Part shown: positions 10,786 through 18,987 of the stretch, piece after piece
Layout: each line of letters opens with the position of its first letter
Position numbering within the stretch: position 1 is the first letter of the stretch
Assembly (NCBI RefSeq): GCF_936928535.1
Contig: NZ_CAKZHY010000143.1
Coordinates: 1-43,361 of the forward strand
DNA from: an uncultured Bradyrhizobium sp.
GTDB taxonomy: Bacteria > Pseudomonadota > Alphaproteobacteria > Rhizobiales > Xanthobacteraceae
DNA: 43,361 nt
Direction: 5' to 3'
Notes under the pieces: generated by a model
Told to the model about the DNA's origin: nothing
The model's input: only the letters and a program-made list of their open reading frames with translations
Database searches by the model: none
Made by a program: the position numbers and the translations under genes

Positions 10786-11001
10786 CGACCTTCAGGGGAA
10801 GCTGCCGCGCGCAGTTTTGCCTCCGCGTTCTGCAAAGCCTGCGGGAGCCCGATGCCGCATCTGACGCGCAGCGGGCGCGAGGCGATCATCCATGCCGGCG
10901 CGTTCGACGAGCCGCTCGGCGCGACACCCGACCGGCATGTCCAGTGGGCCTCGCGTGCGGAATGGTACGTGCACGGAGACGCGATGCCAGTGGAGGATTA
11001 G
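10786..11001 (+). pseudogene. Remnant of a GFA/CENP-V-type protein (C-terminal part)
   Basis: In this frame the translation reads SFASAFCKACGSPMPHL, then IHAGAFDEPLGATPDRH and VQWASRAEWYVHG, which matches the C-terminal half of glutathione-dependent formaldehyde-activating (GFA) family proteins, including the second CxxC zinc pair. No start codon or N-terminal zinc half is present. An ATG at 10782 opens GSC-like residues in another frame, as if the middle of the gene were deleted. Its TAG (10999-11001) interlocks with the TAA of the convergent DUF1989 gene. Most likely a decayed gene end. Confidence 0.6.
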
Positions 11002-11876
11002 GACCTCCGGCTTGCCGTGGGCAGGCCGTGGTGACGGTGATACGCGCTCGGCGCCGGCCAGGACCAGCCCTTCAGCGTCGTTCGGTCCGGCTCGAAGATT
11101 TCGATCTTGAGCGGATGGCAGGCCGCGGCATCGCTGGAATGGGTTGCGCTGCAGTCACCGCCGGGACAGGCCGACAACGCCCCAAGCAGGTTGATCTCCG
11201 CGAAGAACTCGATGAAATCGCCCGGGCGGACCGGACTTGCCTTCATGAAATATTGATGCGTGTCCCGCGTGAAGCCCGTGCACATGAAGACGTTGAGCAC
11301 GTCGTGGACGTGATGCTCCACCGCGGCGGGATCGACCTTCAACTCGGCGGCAAGCGCGCGCGACAGGTTGGAGTGGCAGCAGAAATCGTAATTCGTGCCG
11401 TTCAGCATGAGATTGGTGTAGGGATCGCAGCGCGTGCCGATGACATCATGAATGCCGGCGCCGTCGGCGTCGAAGCCGTACCAGCCAAGCGTATCGTGAC
11501 TGATGGTCGCCATCGGCCGCAGGTGAGGCATCGTGCTCCAGAGCCGGTCAGCGAGGCCGACATGGGTGCCGTGGAGCGCCCGCGTCTTGCCGCTGAAGAA
11601 GCGCTCGGAAAGATCGTCCGCGTTCCAGAGATTGAGATCGCCGACCTGAGGACCTTCGATGCTGACGATGCGGACAAACTGGCCGCGCACCACGCGAAAG
11701 GCCCGGGCATCGCGTGGCGGCACGATCAGCTCGTGTGTCTTCACCATCGTCTGCCGCGCAAATTCGAGCACGACCATGTCAGGTCCGGGCATCGTCCCGG
11801 CCGGATAAACGATGGCCGGCCTCGCCGCGCGGCGTGAGGCTGCATCAGCGGGAGCGGATGGGGCATTCAGGGACAT
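10998..11876 (-). CDS. DUF1989 (urea carboxylase-associated) family protein
   Basis: Cytoplasmic protein of 292 residues in the DUF1989 family. Characteristic stretches are QVGDLNLWNADDLSERF, the THVGLADRLWSTMPHLRPM region and FCCHSNLSRAL, with conserved Cys and His residues that probably bind a metal. Some DUF1989 pairs form carboxyguanidine deiminase in guanidine/urea use; single-gene forms like this one are uncharacterised to my knowledge. I start at the ATG at 11876 (GAGG upstream), not at 11915. It lies 54 bp after a CobW-type metal GTPase and shares its strand with that gene and an amidohydrolase, so the three may form one operon for amide/urea-like nitrogen compounds, with CobW supplying the metal. 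That link is inference. Confidence 0.85.
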   Translation of the reverse strand: MSLNAPSAPADAASRRAARPAIVYPAGTMPGPDMVVLEFARQTMVKTHELIVPPRDARAFRVVRGQFVRIVSIEGPQVGDLNLWNADDLSERFFSGKTRALHGTHVGLADRLWSTMPHLRPMATISHDTLGWYGFDADGAGIHDVIGTRCDPYTNLMLNGTNYDFCCHSNLSRALAAELKVDPAAVEHHVHDVLNVFMCTGFTRDTHQYFMKASPVRPGDFIEFFAEINLLGALSACPGGDCSATHSSDAAACHPLKIEIFEPDRTTLKGWSWPAPSAYHRHHGLPTASRRS

Positions 11877-11930
11877 CGTTGGCCTCGGATCGAAACGCCA
11901 GCACGGCTCGATCAACTCTATCGCTTCACG

Positions 11931-12857
11931 TCAAGGCGAGGCAACACAGCCGTCCATCAGCGCGTCGAGCTCGGACCTGGAGAGGACACCGATCTCGGCG
12001 ATGAAGACGATCCGCGCGCGCGGCACGCCCGGTGCGGGCGCATCAGCCGGCGCGAGCGTTGCACGGCCGCCCGCGAACTGGAACACCATCTGGCGTCCGG
12101 GCTGCTCGACCGTTTCGAACAGGCCTTTTGCGCGCGCCAGTTTCGGCGCCAGCTTGCCGATCGCCTGCTGCAAGCGCGGCAGCGAGAGCGGCCGGTCGGA
12201 GGTCCAGCTCAGCGTCTCGAAGCGCTCTTCGGCCGGGCGTTTTGGCCCTGGCTCGCGAGGTGCGGGCGCGCGATCAGTCGCGGGAAACAGCAGCGCGGAT
12301 GGAATTTCGCCGTGCGTTGCATCGACCACCACCGCAGGAACGTGCTGGGCGCGGATGGCCTCGCGCATCCGGAGCCCAGCGCCTTCGTCGGCGAGATCCA
12401 GCTTGCTCAGCGCCACGATATCGGCGACGCGCAGCTGCGAGCGCTGGAGTGCATCGTTCAGGGCGGCCGGCGGCGTTGCGGCGTCCAACACGCACAGCAC
12501 GGTTTCCAGCGGCGCCTCGCGCAAAATCACGGGATCCATCAGGTTGCGCACGATGTCGGCGGGATCGGCGACGCCGCTGGTCTCGATGACGATGTATTCC
12601 GGCCTCGGATCACGCCGCAGCAGCGTCGAGATCGTCCGCAACAGATCGCCTTCGAGCGAGCAGCAGATGCAGCCATTGCTGAGACTGACCACGCCATCGC
12701 TTGCGCCCGCGATCAGCTCCGCATCGATGTTGATGGCACCGAAATCGTTGACGACGGCGGCAATGCGCCGCCCCTCGGCGTGAGCCAGCAGATGATTGAC
12801 GACCGTGGTCTTGCCCGCCCCCAGGAAGCCCGTCACCAGGAGAATCGGGACCCCCAT
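11931..12857 (-). CDS. CobW/YjiA-family G3E GTPase (metal chaperone)
   Basis: Cytoplasmic GTPase of 308 residues. Walker A GFLGAGKTT lies at 10-18, the metal-binding CxCC motif (NGCICCSLEGD) at C63, C65 and C66, and SKLDLADE provides the guanine-specificity motif. The C-terminal CobW_C domain is present (about 215-305). Family members insert or supply zinc, cobalt or another metal to partner enzymes. It begins 4 bp after the stop of a metal-dependent amidohydrolase and precedes a DUF1989 protein, so those two are natural client candidates. No Zur box was recognised upstream, so zinc-starvation control is not shown. Confidence 0.92.
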   Translation of the reverse strand: MGVPILLVTGFLGAGKTTVVNHLLAHAEGRRIAAVVNDFGAINIDAELIAGASDGVVSLSNGCICCSLEGDLLRTISTLLRRDPRPEYIVIETSGVADPADIVRNLMDPVILREAPLETVLCVLDAATPPAALNDALQRSQLRVADIVALSKLDLADEGAGLRMREAIRAQHVPAVVVDATHGEIPSALLFPATDRAPAPREPGPKRPAEERFETLSWTSDRPLSLPRLQQAIGKLAPKLARAKGLFETVEQPGRQMVFQFAGGRATLAPADAPAPGVPRARIVFIAEIGVLSRSELDALMDGCVASP

Positions 12858-12860
12858 GGC

Positions 12861-14351
12861 TCAGCCCGCAACGACAGGACGGCGCACGGGCTTTCCGGGC
12901 CGCGCGGCCACATCCAGCACACCGTCGGCAATCAGCGGATGGCCGCTCACAACCAGATGCCGCACGCCTTCCGACGGACGGTTCATCGCGGTGAACGTCG
13001 CGCGGTCCGAGAGCTTCTCGTAGTCGAACACGACGATGTCCGCGTCGGCGTCCTTGGCAAGCCGCCCCTTGCTGCGCATCGCGGGCGTGCTTTGCGACAG
13101 TATCTCTGCGGGGATCAGCGCGCATTTGCGCACGCCTTCGAGCAGCGACACGGTCTTGCGCTCGCGCACCCATTCGCGAATGAACTTCGTGAAGCAGCCG
13201 GCCGAGCGCGGATGCGAGGTGGCGTCATCGGGCAGCGGCCAGGCATCGCCCTTGTAGGTGCTGCCGTCCGGCAGCGTCCACGGCATCGCGTCGGATGCGA
13301 TCGCGCCGCCGGGATAGAGCACCGACATGTCGAGGAGATCGCGATGATGCGCATTGTTCTCGGTGTCGAGGATGTGCCAGAGCACCAATGAGGACGGCTC
13401 CTCGGCCTGCGCCTTGAGCAGCTCCTCGCGGTCGTGAAAGCGGTAGCCGTCGGTGACGCGCTGCACGGAATCGTAGCCGGTGCCGTTGCGCTCGACGAAT
13501 TGCGGATCGCTGAAGAAGGCGGCCGCCAGCACGGTCGAACCGGTTCCGTAAGGATAGGCCTCGACCGTGATGGGTAGCCCCTGCGCCTGCGCCTTCTCGA
13601 TCAGCACGCGGCAGCGTTCGATGTCGGTCTTGCTCGACGAATTGAAATGGCAGATGTGCATGTGCGCGCCCGTGGCGCCGGCATAGCCGATCAGGCGGAT
13701 ATAGGCCTCCGCCGCGCTCTCGGGGTCGATGCGCGACATGTAGGCGACATGGGTGAAGGTCGGCACGTTCTGCTTCGCGGCAAGCTGGCACACCGCGGTC
13801 AGCTCCTGCACGCCCGCGCCCGGGGCATAAGCGTTCAGGATGCCGATGCCGATGCCGCCTTCGTTGAGGCCACGTGCGAGGCGATCGAGGATTCCCGCCA
13901 CCTCGGCATCGCTCGCCACGTTATCCATCCAGCGGCGGTCGCGCATGGCATTGCCGAAAGCCTCCAGCGAACTCTCTGCATTGGAGCCGGTCATCGCGCC
14001 GATGCGCGCAAAGGCCCAGTTGGTGGCGGCGCCGTAATTCAGCACGCGGCCCTTCCTCGCCTGACGCTCAAACCAAGAGCCGACCGGCAGCACGCCGGCC
14101 TCGAGATCGAGCGTCGTCGTCACGCCGTCGAACGCCTGCATGCGGTCGGCCGGGATGGACTGGCCATGGGCATGCAGGTCGATAAAGCCCGGTGCGACCA
14201 CGAGCCCGGTCGCATCGATCACCCGCTCGGCACTGCCGAGCGAGGCGCCGACCGCGGCAATCTTGCCGTCCAGCACGGCGACGTCGCCGATGGCATCCAT
14301 TCCGCTCGCAGGATCCACCACCCGACCGCCCGAGATCACCAAACCGCTCAT
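12861..14351 (-). CDS. Amidohydrolase, N-acyl-D-amino-acid deacylase/dihydroorotase-like
   Basis: Metal-dependent hydrolase of 496 residues with the TIM-barrel amidohydrolase fold. The N-terminal beta-sandwich is followed by GFIDLHAHG (H60 and H62 as metal ligands), later conserved His in THVAYMSR and HMHICHFNSSS, and DADIVVFDYEKL at the C-terminal sandwich, typical of D-aminoacylase relatives. It probably cleaves an N-acyl or cyclic amide bond. First gene of the minus-strand set with the CobW GTPase (4 bp gap) and the DUF1989 protein. The start at 14351 is an ATG. The exact substrate is uncertain: annotation of this family as N-acyl-D-glutamate deacylase or D-aminoacylase is often generic. 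Confidence 0.85.
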   Translation of the reverse strand: MSGLVISGGRVVDPASGMDAIGDVAVLDGKIAAVGASLGSAERVIDATGLVVAPGFIDLHAHGQSIPADRMQAFDGVTTTLDLEAGVLPVGSWFERQARKGRVLNYGAATNWAFARIGAMTGSNAESSLEAFGNAMRDRRWMDNVASDAEVAGILDRLARGLNEGGIGIGILNAYAPGAGVQELTAVCQLAAKQNVPTFTHVAYMSRIDPESAAEAYIRLIGYAGATGAHMHICHFNSSSKTDIERCRVLIEKAQAQGLPITVEAYPYGTGSTVLAAAFFSDPQFVERNGTGYDSVQRVTDGYRFHDREELLKAQAEEPSSLVLWHILDTENNAHHRDLLDMSVLYPGGAIASDAMPWTLPDGSTYKGDAWPLPDDATSHPRSAGCFTKFIREWVRERKTVSLLEGVRKCALIPAEILSQSTPAMRSKGRLAKDADADIVVFDYEKLSDRATFTAMNRPSEGVRHLVVSGHPLIADGVLDVAARPGKPVRRPVVAG

Positions 14352-14542
14352 GTCGCTACACTCCGCAGAAGCTCATGCCAAAGCCCCCAAAGGCCCCGCA
14401 GCAGCTTCGGAGGGCGTACACGTCTATAGAGACAGATTTCCAAGGCACCGACCACCTCCACGGAAGCCGATGCATCATGCCCGGACGGGAGGTCCGGCGC
14501 TCGCCGATGCCAGTTGCAACATGGATTTGGCGACGCCACTCG

Positions 14543-14575
14543 CCTTGACTCCAACTCAAGGCGGGCTAGCTTATC
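14543..14575 (+). promoter_or_regulatory. Possible MerR-type promoter with dyad
   Basis: An inverted repeat CCTTGA/TCAAGG with a 7-base centre spans 14543-14561 and contains a -35-like TTGACT (14545-14550). A weak -10 (CTTATC, 14570-14575) follows after an unusually long 19-bp spacer. Long spacing with a dyad at the -35 side is the mark of MerR-controlled promoters. It points toward the HAD gene at 14686. No merR gene is in the window. Confidence 0.4.
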
Positions 14576-14685
14576 TTGAATTGCAGAAGCTATTGATATC
14601 GTCCCAAGATTGCCGACGCCTCGGAATCATTGATGATTGAAGACGTTCGCTGCGCGAATGCCGCAGCGGAGGGAGGGCGACCGCC

Positions 14686-15141
14686 ATGACCACCACCGTG
14701 ATCTTTTTCGATCTGGGCGACACGCTGGTCACCACCAAGCCACGCGCCTGGCTTCCCAAAGCAAAAGCCTTGCTGAGCAGCCTCCGGCAGTCGGGACTTC
14801 GCCTCGGGATCATTTCCAACACCCCGGATCTCCCGCGAACTGAGATTCTCAAGCTGCTGCCGGCCGATTTCGATCTGAGCGTGTTCGAAGCGAACCTGGT
14901 GCTGTTCTCGTCGGAAATCGGGATGGAGAAACCACAGAGAGCGATTTTCGACGAGGCGGTGAAACGCGCGAAGGTTCCGGCAAATCAATGCCTGTTCTGT
15001 ACGGAAAACATCCTGGATACCTTGATGGCCCAGCTTGTCGGAATGCATTCGATCCGCGTTCAGACGGCCCCCAACAGCGATCTGGCCAATCTTCCGAAGA
15101 CGATCGCGGATTTCCAGTCGCTTTCGGCAACGAAGGCATGA
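14686..15141 (+). CDS. Small HAD-superfamily hydrolase
   Basis: Cytoplasmic phosphatase-like protein of 151 residues. Motif I is FFDLGDTLV, with the nucleophile Asp9 and acid/base Asp13 one turn later in DLGDT. Motif II is ISNT, a lysine motif lies in GMEKPQ, and motif IV is weak: FCTENILDTL places Glu and Asp where GD...D is usual. There is almost no cap domain, so it would be a capless (C0) HAD. The start has GGAGGGAGG nine bases upstream. It stands alone, preceded by about 330 bp without a gene that holds the possible MerR-type promoter. The substrate is unknown. Confidence 0.82.
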   Translation: MTTTVIFFDLGDTLVTTKPRAWLPKAKALLSSLRQSGLRLGIISNTPDLPRTEILKLLPADFDLSVFEANLVLFSSEIGMEKPQRAIFDEAVKRAKVPANQCLFCTENILDTLMAQLVGMHSIRVQTAPNSDLANLPKTIADFQSLSATKA

Positions 15142-15308
15142 GCGGCGACGCCGTTGCCCGAACATGTCCCGCCCGAAAAACTCTCGGGAGTATCACGCGG
15201 CCGTCGTGGAGCTGAAGCGCTCCCATCGCATTGATCACAGTGGACGATCGGGCAGTGAAGCACGTGTAGGAGCGCCGCCTTCACGCGTCAGATCAGGTGC
15301 ACTTTCGC

Positions 15309-16094
15309 TCACTGCTCGCGCGCTTCCTGCCTGTACCGTTCCAGCAGGCCCTCCGACTTCATCTCCATCAGAACGGCAGCCAGGCGGGGCGCGAGGTCGG
15401 CATGGGTCTTGTACAGAAATGGATAGAGCACGACCCGGTCGCCGATCGTCAGCAGCGGCCGCACCGACGTGACGCCCTTGAATTCGCGCGAATAGAGCGC
15501 GCTGTTGAGCGCGGCATCGATCTCGCAAAAGAAGTCGACGCGGCCGCTCAGCAACATGCGCAGCCCGTCATATTCGGTCGCGATGCTGGACAGGCGCGTC
15601 TCCGGCACCAGGGACGATAGCGAGCGCTGGCACAGCTCGACACCGCGTCGATAGACGCCGATCCAGTTCGTCGCAGCCAGATCCTCCAGGTGCGGCAAGG
15701 TCAGCGCCGGATTGCTGGCCCAGATCGCAAACCTCACCTCGTAGATCGGCTCGTCGACCCGCACCTGGTCGGGATGTGTGTCCGCGTAGGCGGGGACGCG
15801 CATGAATTGCCCGTCGACGGCGCCGGAATCGACCATCGCGCTCACCCGCTGCGTCGGCATCAGGTCGACCTCGAGCGGAACGCCGAGCCGCTTGAACGCC
15901 TCCTGATAGGCAAGCCGCTGCCATCTGCCTTCGTATGTGGTTTCGGGCTGGTCCGTCACCATCACGAACGGCCGCAAAGGCTCCGCACGGAGAGGATGCG
16001 GCAGCAAGGCCAGCAACAGCAAACCGGCGAACAGGAAACACGATCCGCAGTTTCGCAAGCGGCCGTCGGATGCACGGGGATGAGAGGATGACAT
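15309..16094 (-). CDS. Periplasmic solute-binding protein (SBP family 3-like)
   Basis: Exported protein of about 261 residues. A signal peptide is visible (hydrophobic CFLFAGLLLLALLPHPLRA, cut before EPLRPF). The mature part shows the bilobed binding-protein pattern (FVMVTDQPETTYEGRWQRLAYQEAF, then DGLRMLLSGRVDFF) seen in family 3 transporter-like proteins. I start at the ATG at 16094 with GAGGG upstream. No permease or ATPase gene is adjacent; instead it follows the hybrid sensor kinase by 57 bp on the same strand. It may therefore deliver a ligand to the kinase periplasmic region rather than to a transporter. That role is inferred from context only. Confidence 0.8.
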   Translation of the reverse strand: MSSSHPRASDGRLRNCGSCFLFAGLLLLALLPHPLRAEPLRPFVMVTDQPETTYEGRWQRLAYQEAFKRLGVPLEVDLMPTQRVSAMVDSGAVDGQFMRVPAYADTHPDQVRVDEPIYEVRFAIWASNPALTLPHLEDLAATNWIGVYRRGVELCQRSLSSLVPETRLSSIATEYDGLRMLLSGRVDFFCEIDAALNSALYSREFKGVTSVRPLLTIGDRVVLYPFLYKTHADLAPRLAAVLMEMKSEGLLERYRQEAREQ

Positions 16095-16151
16095 GAAGCG
16101 CCCTCGCAAAAACGGCAGTTGGCCTCACAGGCATTCAAAGGATCGTGCACA

Positions 16152-18542
16152 CTATTTTGCCGAGAGGACCTCGCGGATCATCTGCGCGAGGTCCGCCCTT
16201 CGGTACGGCTTGCGCAGCAGCGCGACACCGGTGTCGAGGCGTCCGTCATGGACAAACTCGTCGGTGTAACCCGACGTGTAGAGCACCTTCATCCCCGGTC
16301 GACGCGCGAGCACGGCCTCCGCCAGTTGGCGCCCGTTCATTCCGCCCGGCATCACCACGTCGGTGAACAGAAGATCGAACTCGGCACCCTGATCGACCAG
16401 CGCCAACGCCGCCTCCGCGTCGCTGGCGATGAGGGTCTTGTAGCCGAGGCCACCGAGCTGGGCGATCACATAGCCTTGCACCAGCGGATCGTCCTCGACC
16501 ACCAGGATGGTTTCCTGGCCGCCGATCGCAGCGGCGCCCGGAGCGGATGCCGATTTCGCCGCGGCCTTGATCTCCGAGCGTGGCAGATAAAGCCTGACCA
16601 CGGTGCCCCGCCCCTGTTCGCTTTCGATCTTCACGGCACCGCCGGTTTGCCTGGCAAACCCGTAGACCATCGCGAGCCCGAGCCCGGTGCCGCGGCCGAT
16701 CCCTTTGGTCGTGAAGAAAGGCTCGAACACCCGATCGATGATGTCAGGCGGAATACCCTGGCCGGTGTCGGCGACCGCGATCATCACAAATTCGCCGGCG
16801 CGCACCCCGTCATGGAACGCAGCAGCGTCGTCGATGACCACGTTGGCGCTTTCGAGCACCAGCTTGCCGCCGCCGGGCATGGCATCCCTGGCATTGATCG
16901 CGAGATTGACGATCGCCGCCGAAAGCTGCGACGGATCGGCCAGCGCAGACGCATCGCTTGCAAGCAACGTGTCGATCTCGATGTGCTCCCCGAGCATCGG
17001 CTTGAGCAGCTTGCAGACATCGAGCACCAGGTCATTGATGTCGACCTCACGCGGCTGCAACGGCTGGCGGCGCGCGAAGGTCAGAAGCTGAGAGGTGATC
17101 TCGGCACCGCGCACGGCCGCTTCGTCGATGAGGTGGGCGATCGCGGCGAGCTCGGGCCGGTCGGCCACGCCTTCCTGGATGATCTCGATCGTACCGGTGA
17201 TGACCGTCAGCACATTGTTGAAATCATGAGCGACACCGCCGGTGAGCTGCCCGATCGCGTCCATCTTCTGGGACTGGCGCAACCTCTCCGTAATCTCGTG
17301 CTGCTCGGTCAGGTCGGTGCCGGTGCCGCGATATCCGAGGAAGCGGCCGTCAGGAGCGAATACGGGCTGCCCGCTGACGCTGACATGGCGCAGTCGTCCG
17401 GCCAGATCGCGCCTTGTGTACTCGAAATTGCGGAACGGCTCGTGACGTTCCAGTACGGCCTCGTGCTCGCGCCATTTCTCCGGCTCGGCGCCGCTGTTGA
17501 TCGCGGTGTCGATGCGGCTCGTGCCGATCAGCACTGAACGATCCATCCCGAAAGCTTCGAGCCGTTCCGAAATGTAGGTGAAATGATGATCCGGTCCGGT
17601 TTCCCAGAACCAGTCGGATGCGGTCTCCGCATAATCGCGAAAGCGCTGCTCGCTCAACTGGGCGTCCTGCTCGGCCTTCTGGCGCACAAACAGGTCCTGC
17701 TGAAGCTGCGCGTTCACCTGCTGCAGATCGCCATAGGCACGCTGCAGATTTGCGCACAGGTCATTGAAGGCACCCGCAACCTTGTCGAACTCGTCGGGCC
17801 TGTCCCGAACCCGCCGGCTCAGCTGCAACGGTGGCGGCGGCCGCGCAAGATTGTAGCTTCCGACAAAGCCGGCAATGGTGATGAGGTGGCGGGTGACGAG
17901 GACGTGGAAGATATAGAGGATGAAGAGCGAGACAAGAAACGTCTTGGCCGCCTGGCTCGCAAGGATGACGAGAGTCCGGTTCAGGAGATGGCGGTAGACC
18001 TCGGTGAGCGTCGCTTCGACATACAGGATCCCGATCGGACGCTTGGTGCCGCGAACCACGTAATCGAGCGGATATTCGCGGGCAATGCTGGCGCGCGCGC
18101 TGCGGCTGCCGACGGAGATGTGAATCGGATCCGGACGATCGATGACCTCGCGGATCTCGACCGCGCGGATACCGGGCAAGCGCTGAATGCCGTCGAGCTG
18201 GAGCTTGAGCTGGTTCTTGTCGAGCGCCCAAAGGCTCTCGCCCAGGCTCGCAAGGTAGCTTCGGCCGATCTCGTCGAGACGCGTCTCGATGACGCCGACC
18301 TCGTGATCATAGTCGAGATAAAGCTGAAGCGCGGTCAGCGTCAGCGTGACGAGCGAGCTGAACAGCAGCACGGCAGCCAGCAGGCGGAAACCGATACCGC
18401 TGCGCAGCCTGTCGAGGATCTCGGTTGAGCGGAGCCTGAGCGAGTCAGATGCGAGCGGCGATCCGATGGCCTGCAAATCCACCTTCGCGGCAACGGGCTT
18501 AATGGCGTAGCGACCATTGCGACCATTTTCGCCCTTGTCCAC
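16152..18542 (-). CDS. Hybrid sensor histidine kinase (PAS, HisKA, HATPase, receiver)
   Basis: Inner-membrane sensor of 796 residues. Membrane segments lie at about 52-75 and 190-215 and enclose a periplasmic region of about 115 residues. A HAMP-like linker and coiled coil follow, then a PAS domain (about 300-415), the phospho-accepting His439 in GGVAHDFNNVL, an ATP-binding domain with NLAINARDAMPGGG and GTGLGLAMVYG, and a C-terminal receiver (about 677-796) with Asp728 in FTDVVMPGG. The kinase therefore phosphorylates its own receiver and may pass phosphate on. The GTG at 18542 is the only workable start. The binding-protein gene downstream (57 bp) is the likely partner. No separate output regulator is adjacent. 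Confidence 0.9.
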   Translation of the reverse strand: MDKGENGRNGRYAIKPVAAKVDLQAIGSPLASDSLRLRSTEILDRLRSGIGFRLLAAVLLFSSLVTLTLTALQLYLDYDHEVGVIETRLDEIGRSYLASLGESLWALDKNQLKLQLDGIQRLPGIRAVEIREVIDRPDPIHISVGSRSARASIAREYPLDYVVRGTKRPIGILYVEATLTEVYRHLLNRTLVILASQAAKTFLVSLFILYIFHVLVTRHLITIAGFVGSYNLARPPPPLQLSRRVRDRPDEFDKVAGAFNDLCANLQRAYGDLQQVNAQLQQDLFVRQKAEQDAQLSEQRFRDYAETASDWFWETGPDHHFTYISERLEAFGMDRSVLIGTSRIDTAINSGAEPEKWREHEAVLERHEPFRNFEYTRRDLAGRLRHVSVSGQPVFAPDGRFLGYRGTGTDLTEQHEITERLRQSQKMDAIGQLTGGVAHDFNNVLTVITGTIEIIQEGVADRPELAAIAHLIDEAAVRGAEITSQLLTFARRQPLQPREVDINDLVLDVCKLLKPMLGEHIEIDTLLASDASALADPSQLSAAIVNLAINARDAMPGGGKLVLESANVVIDDAAAFHDGVRAGEFVMIAVADTGQGIPPDIIDRVFEPFFTTKGIGRGTGLGLAMVYGFARQTGGAVKIESEQGRGTVVRLYLPRSEIKAAAKSASAPGAAAIGGQETILVVEDDPLVQGYVIAQLGGLGYKTLIASDAEAALALVDQGAEFDLLFTDVVMPGGMNGRQLAEAVLARRPGMKVLYTSGYTDEFVHDGRLDTGVALLRKPYRRADLAQMIREVLSAK

Positions 18543-18684
18543 CTACCATTCCCCCTGGACGGAAATCGCAAGCGCAATCTGCGCTTCGGGATTCAGTGTG
18601 GCAAGTCAACGACCAGTGGGGGTGTGAAATCAACCAGGTCTCATCGGAAACCGGCGCGCCCGAACGGGAATTCCACCGTACAAC

Positions 18685-18987
18685 ATGGTGAAAATGGCGC
18701 TCCCTAGGGGAGAGCGCCATTCTAACAGTTCCAATAGCTTAGCTGATAATTTGGGGCAGCAAGCCGGCATTGATGTTCAAAGCGTTTCCGGCGCGATCCC
18801 CAAACCAGAATTCGAGCCGCTGAATCATTCCGTCTATTTCGGTCGGCAGCGCCTGGGGCGCTACACGCGAATCGCCTTGAAGCGGTATGCGGCCTTCGAT
18901 GCAGAGGACCGACCGTTAGGTGAGTTCTCGCTGCCCGGAGACGCTTTCTGGGCTGTCGCTGTGTTCGGTGAAGGTGAGCGACGATGA
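18685..18987 (+). CDS. Hypothetical protein coupled to a winged-helix gene
   Basis: Reading frame of up to 100 residues that I do not recognise. The C-terminal half (FEPLNHSVYFGRQRLGRYTR, then RYAAFDAEDRPLG) looks like folded protein, and its stop overlaps the next start as ATGA, a sign of translational coupling. The N-terminal end is doubtful: the ATG at 18685 is followed at once by a strong hairpin (18693-18721), and a downstream start such as the TTG near 18750 is possible. No signal or membrane segment is seen. Function is not assigned. Confidence 0.5.
   Translation: MVKMALPRGERHSNSSNSLADNLGQQAGIDVQSVSGAIPKPEFEPLNHSVYFGRQRLGRYTRIALKRYAAFDAEDRPLGEFSLPGDAFWAVAVFGEGERR
18693..18721. other. 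Perfect 10-bp inverted repeat at the head of a coupled gene pair
   Basis: Arms AATGGCGCTC (18693-18702) and GAGCGCCATT (18712-18721) with a 9-base centre. It lies at the 5' end of the frame starting at 18685 and downstream of the divergent kinase promoter region. It could be an operator for the winged-helix protein or an mRNA hairpin controlling its translation. There is no T-tract to suggest a terminator. Confidence 0.6.

Noticed and set aside
14352..14640. Possible small gene between amidohydrolase and HAD gene
   Set aside because: The frame lacks a ribosome site and recognisable residues; the region is better explained as leader and promoter.
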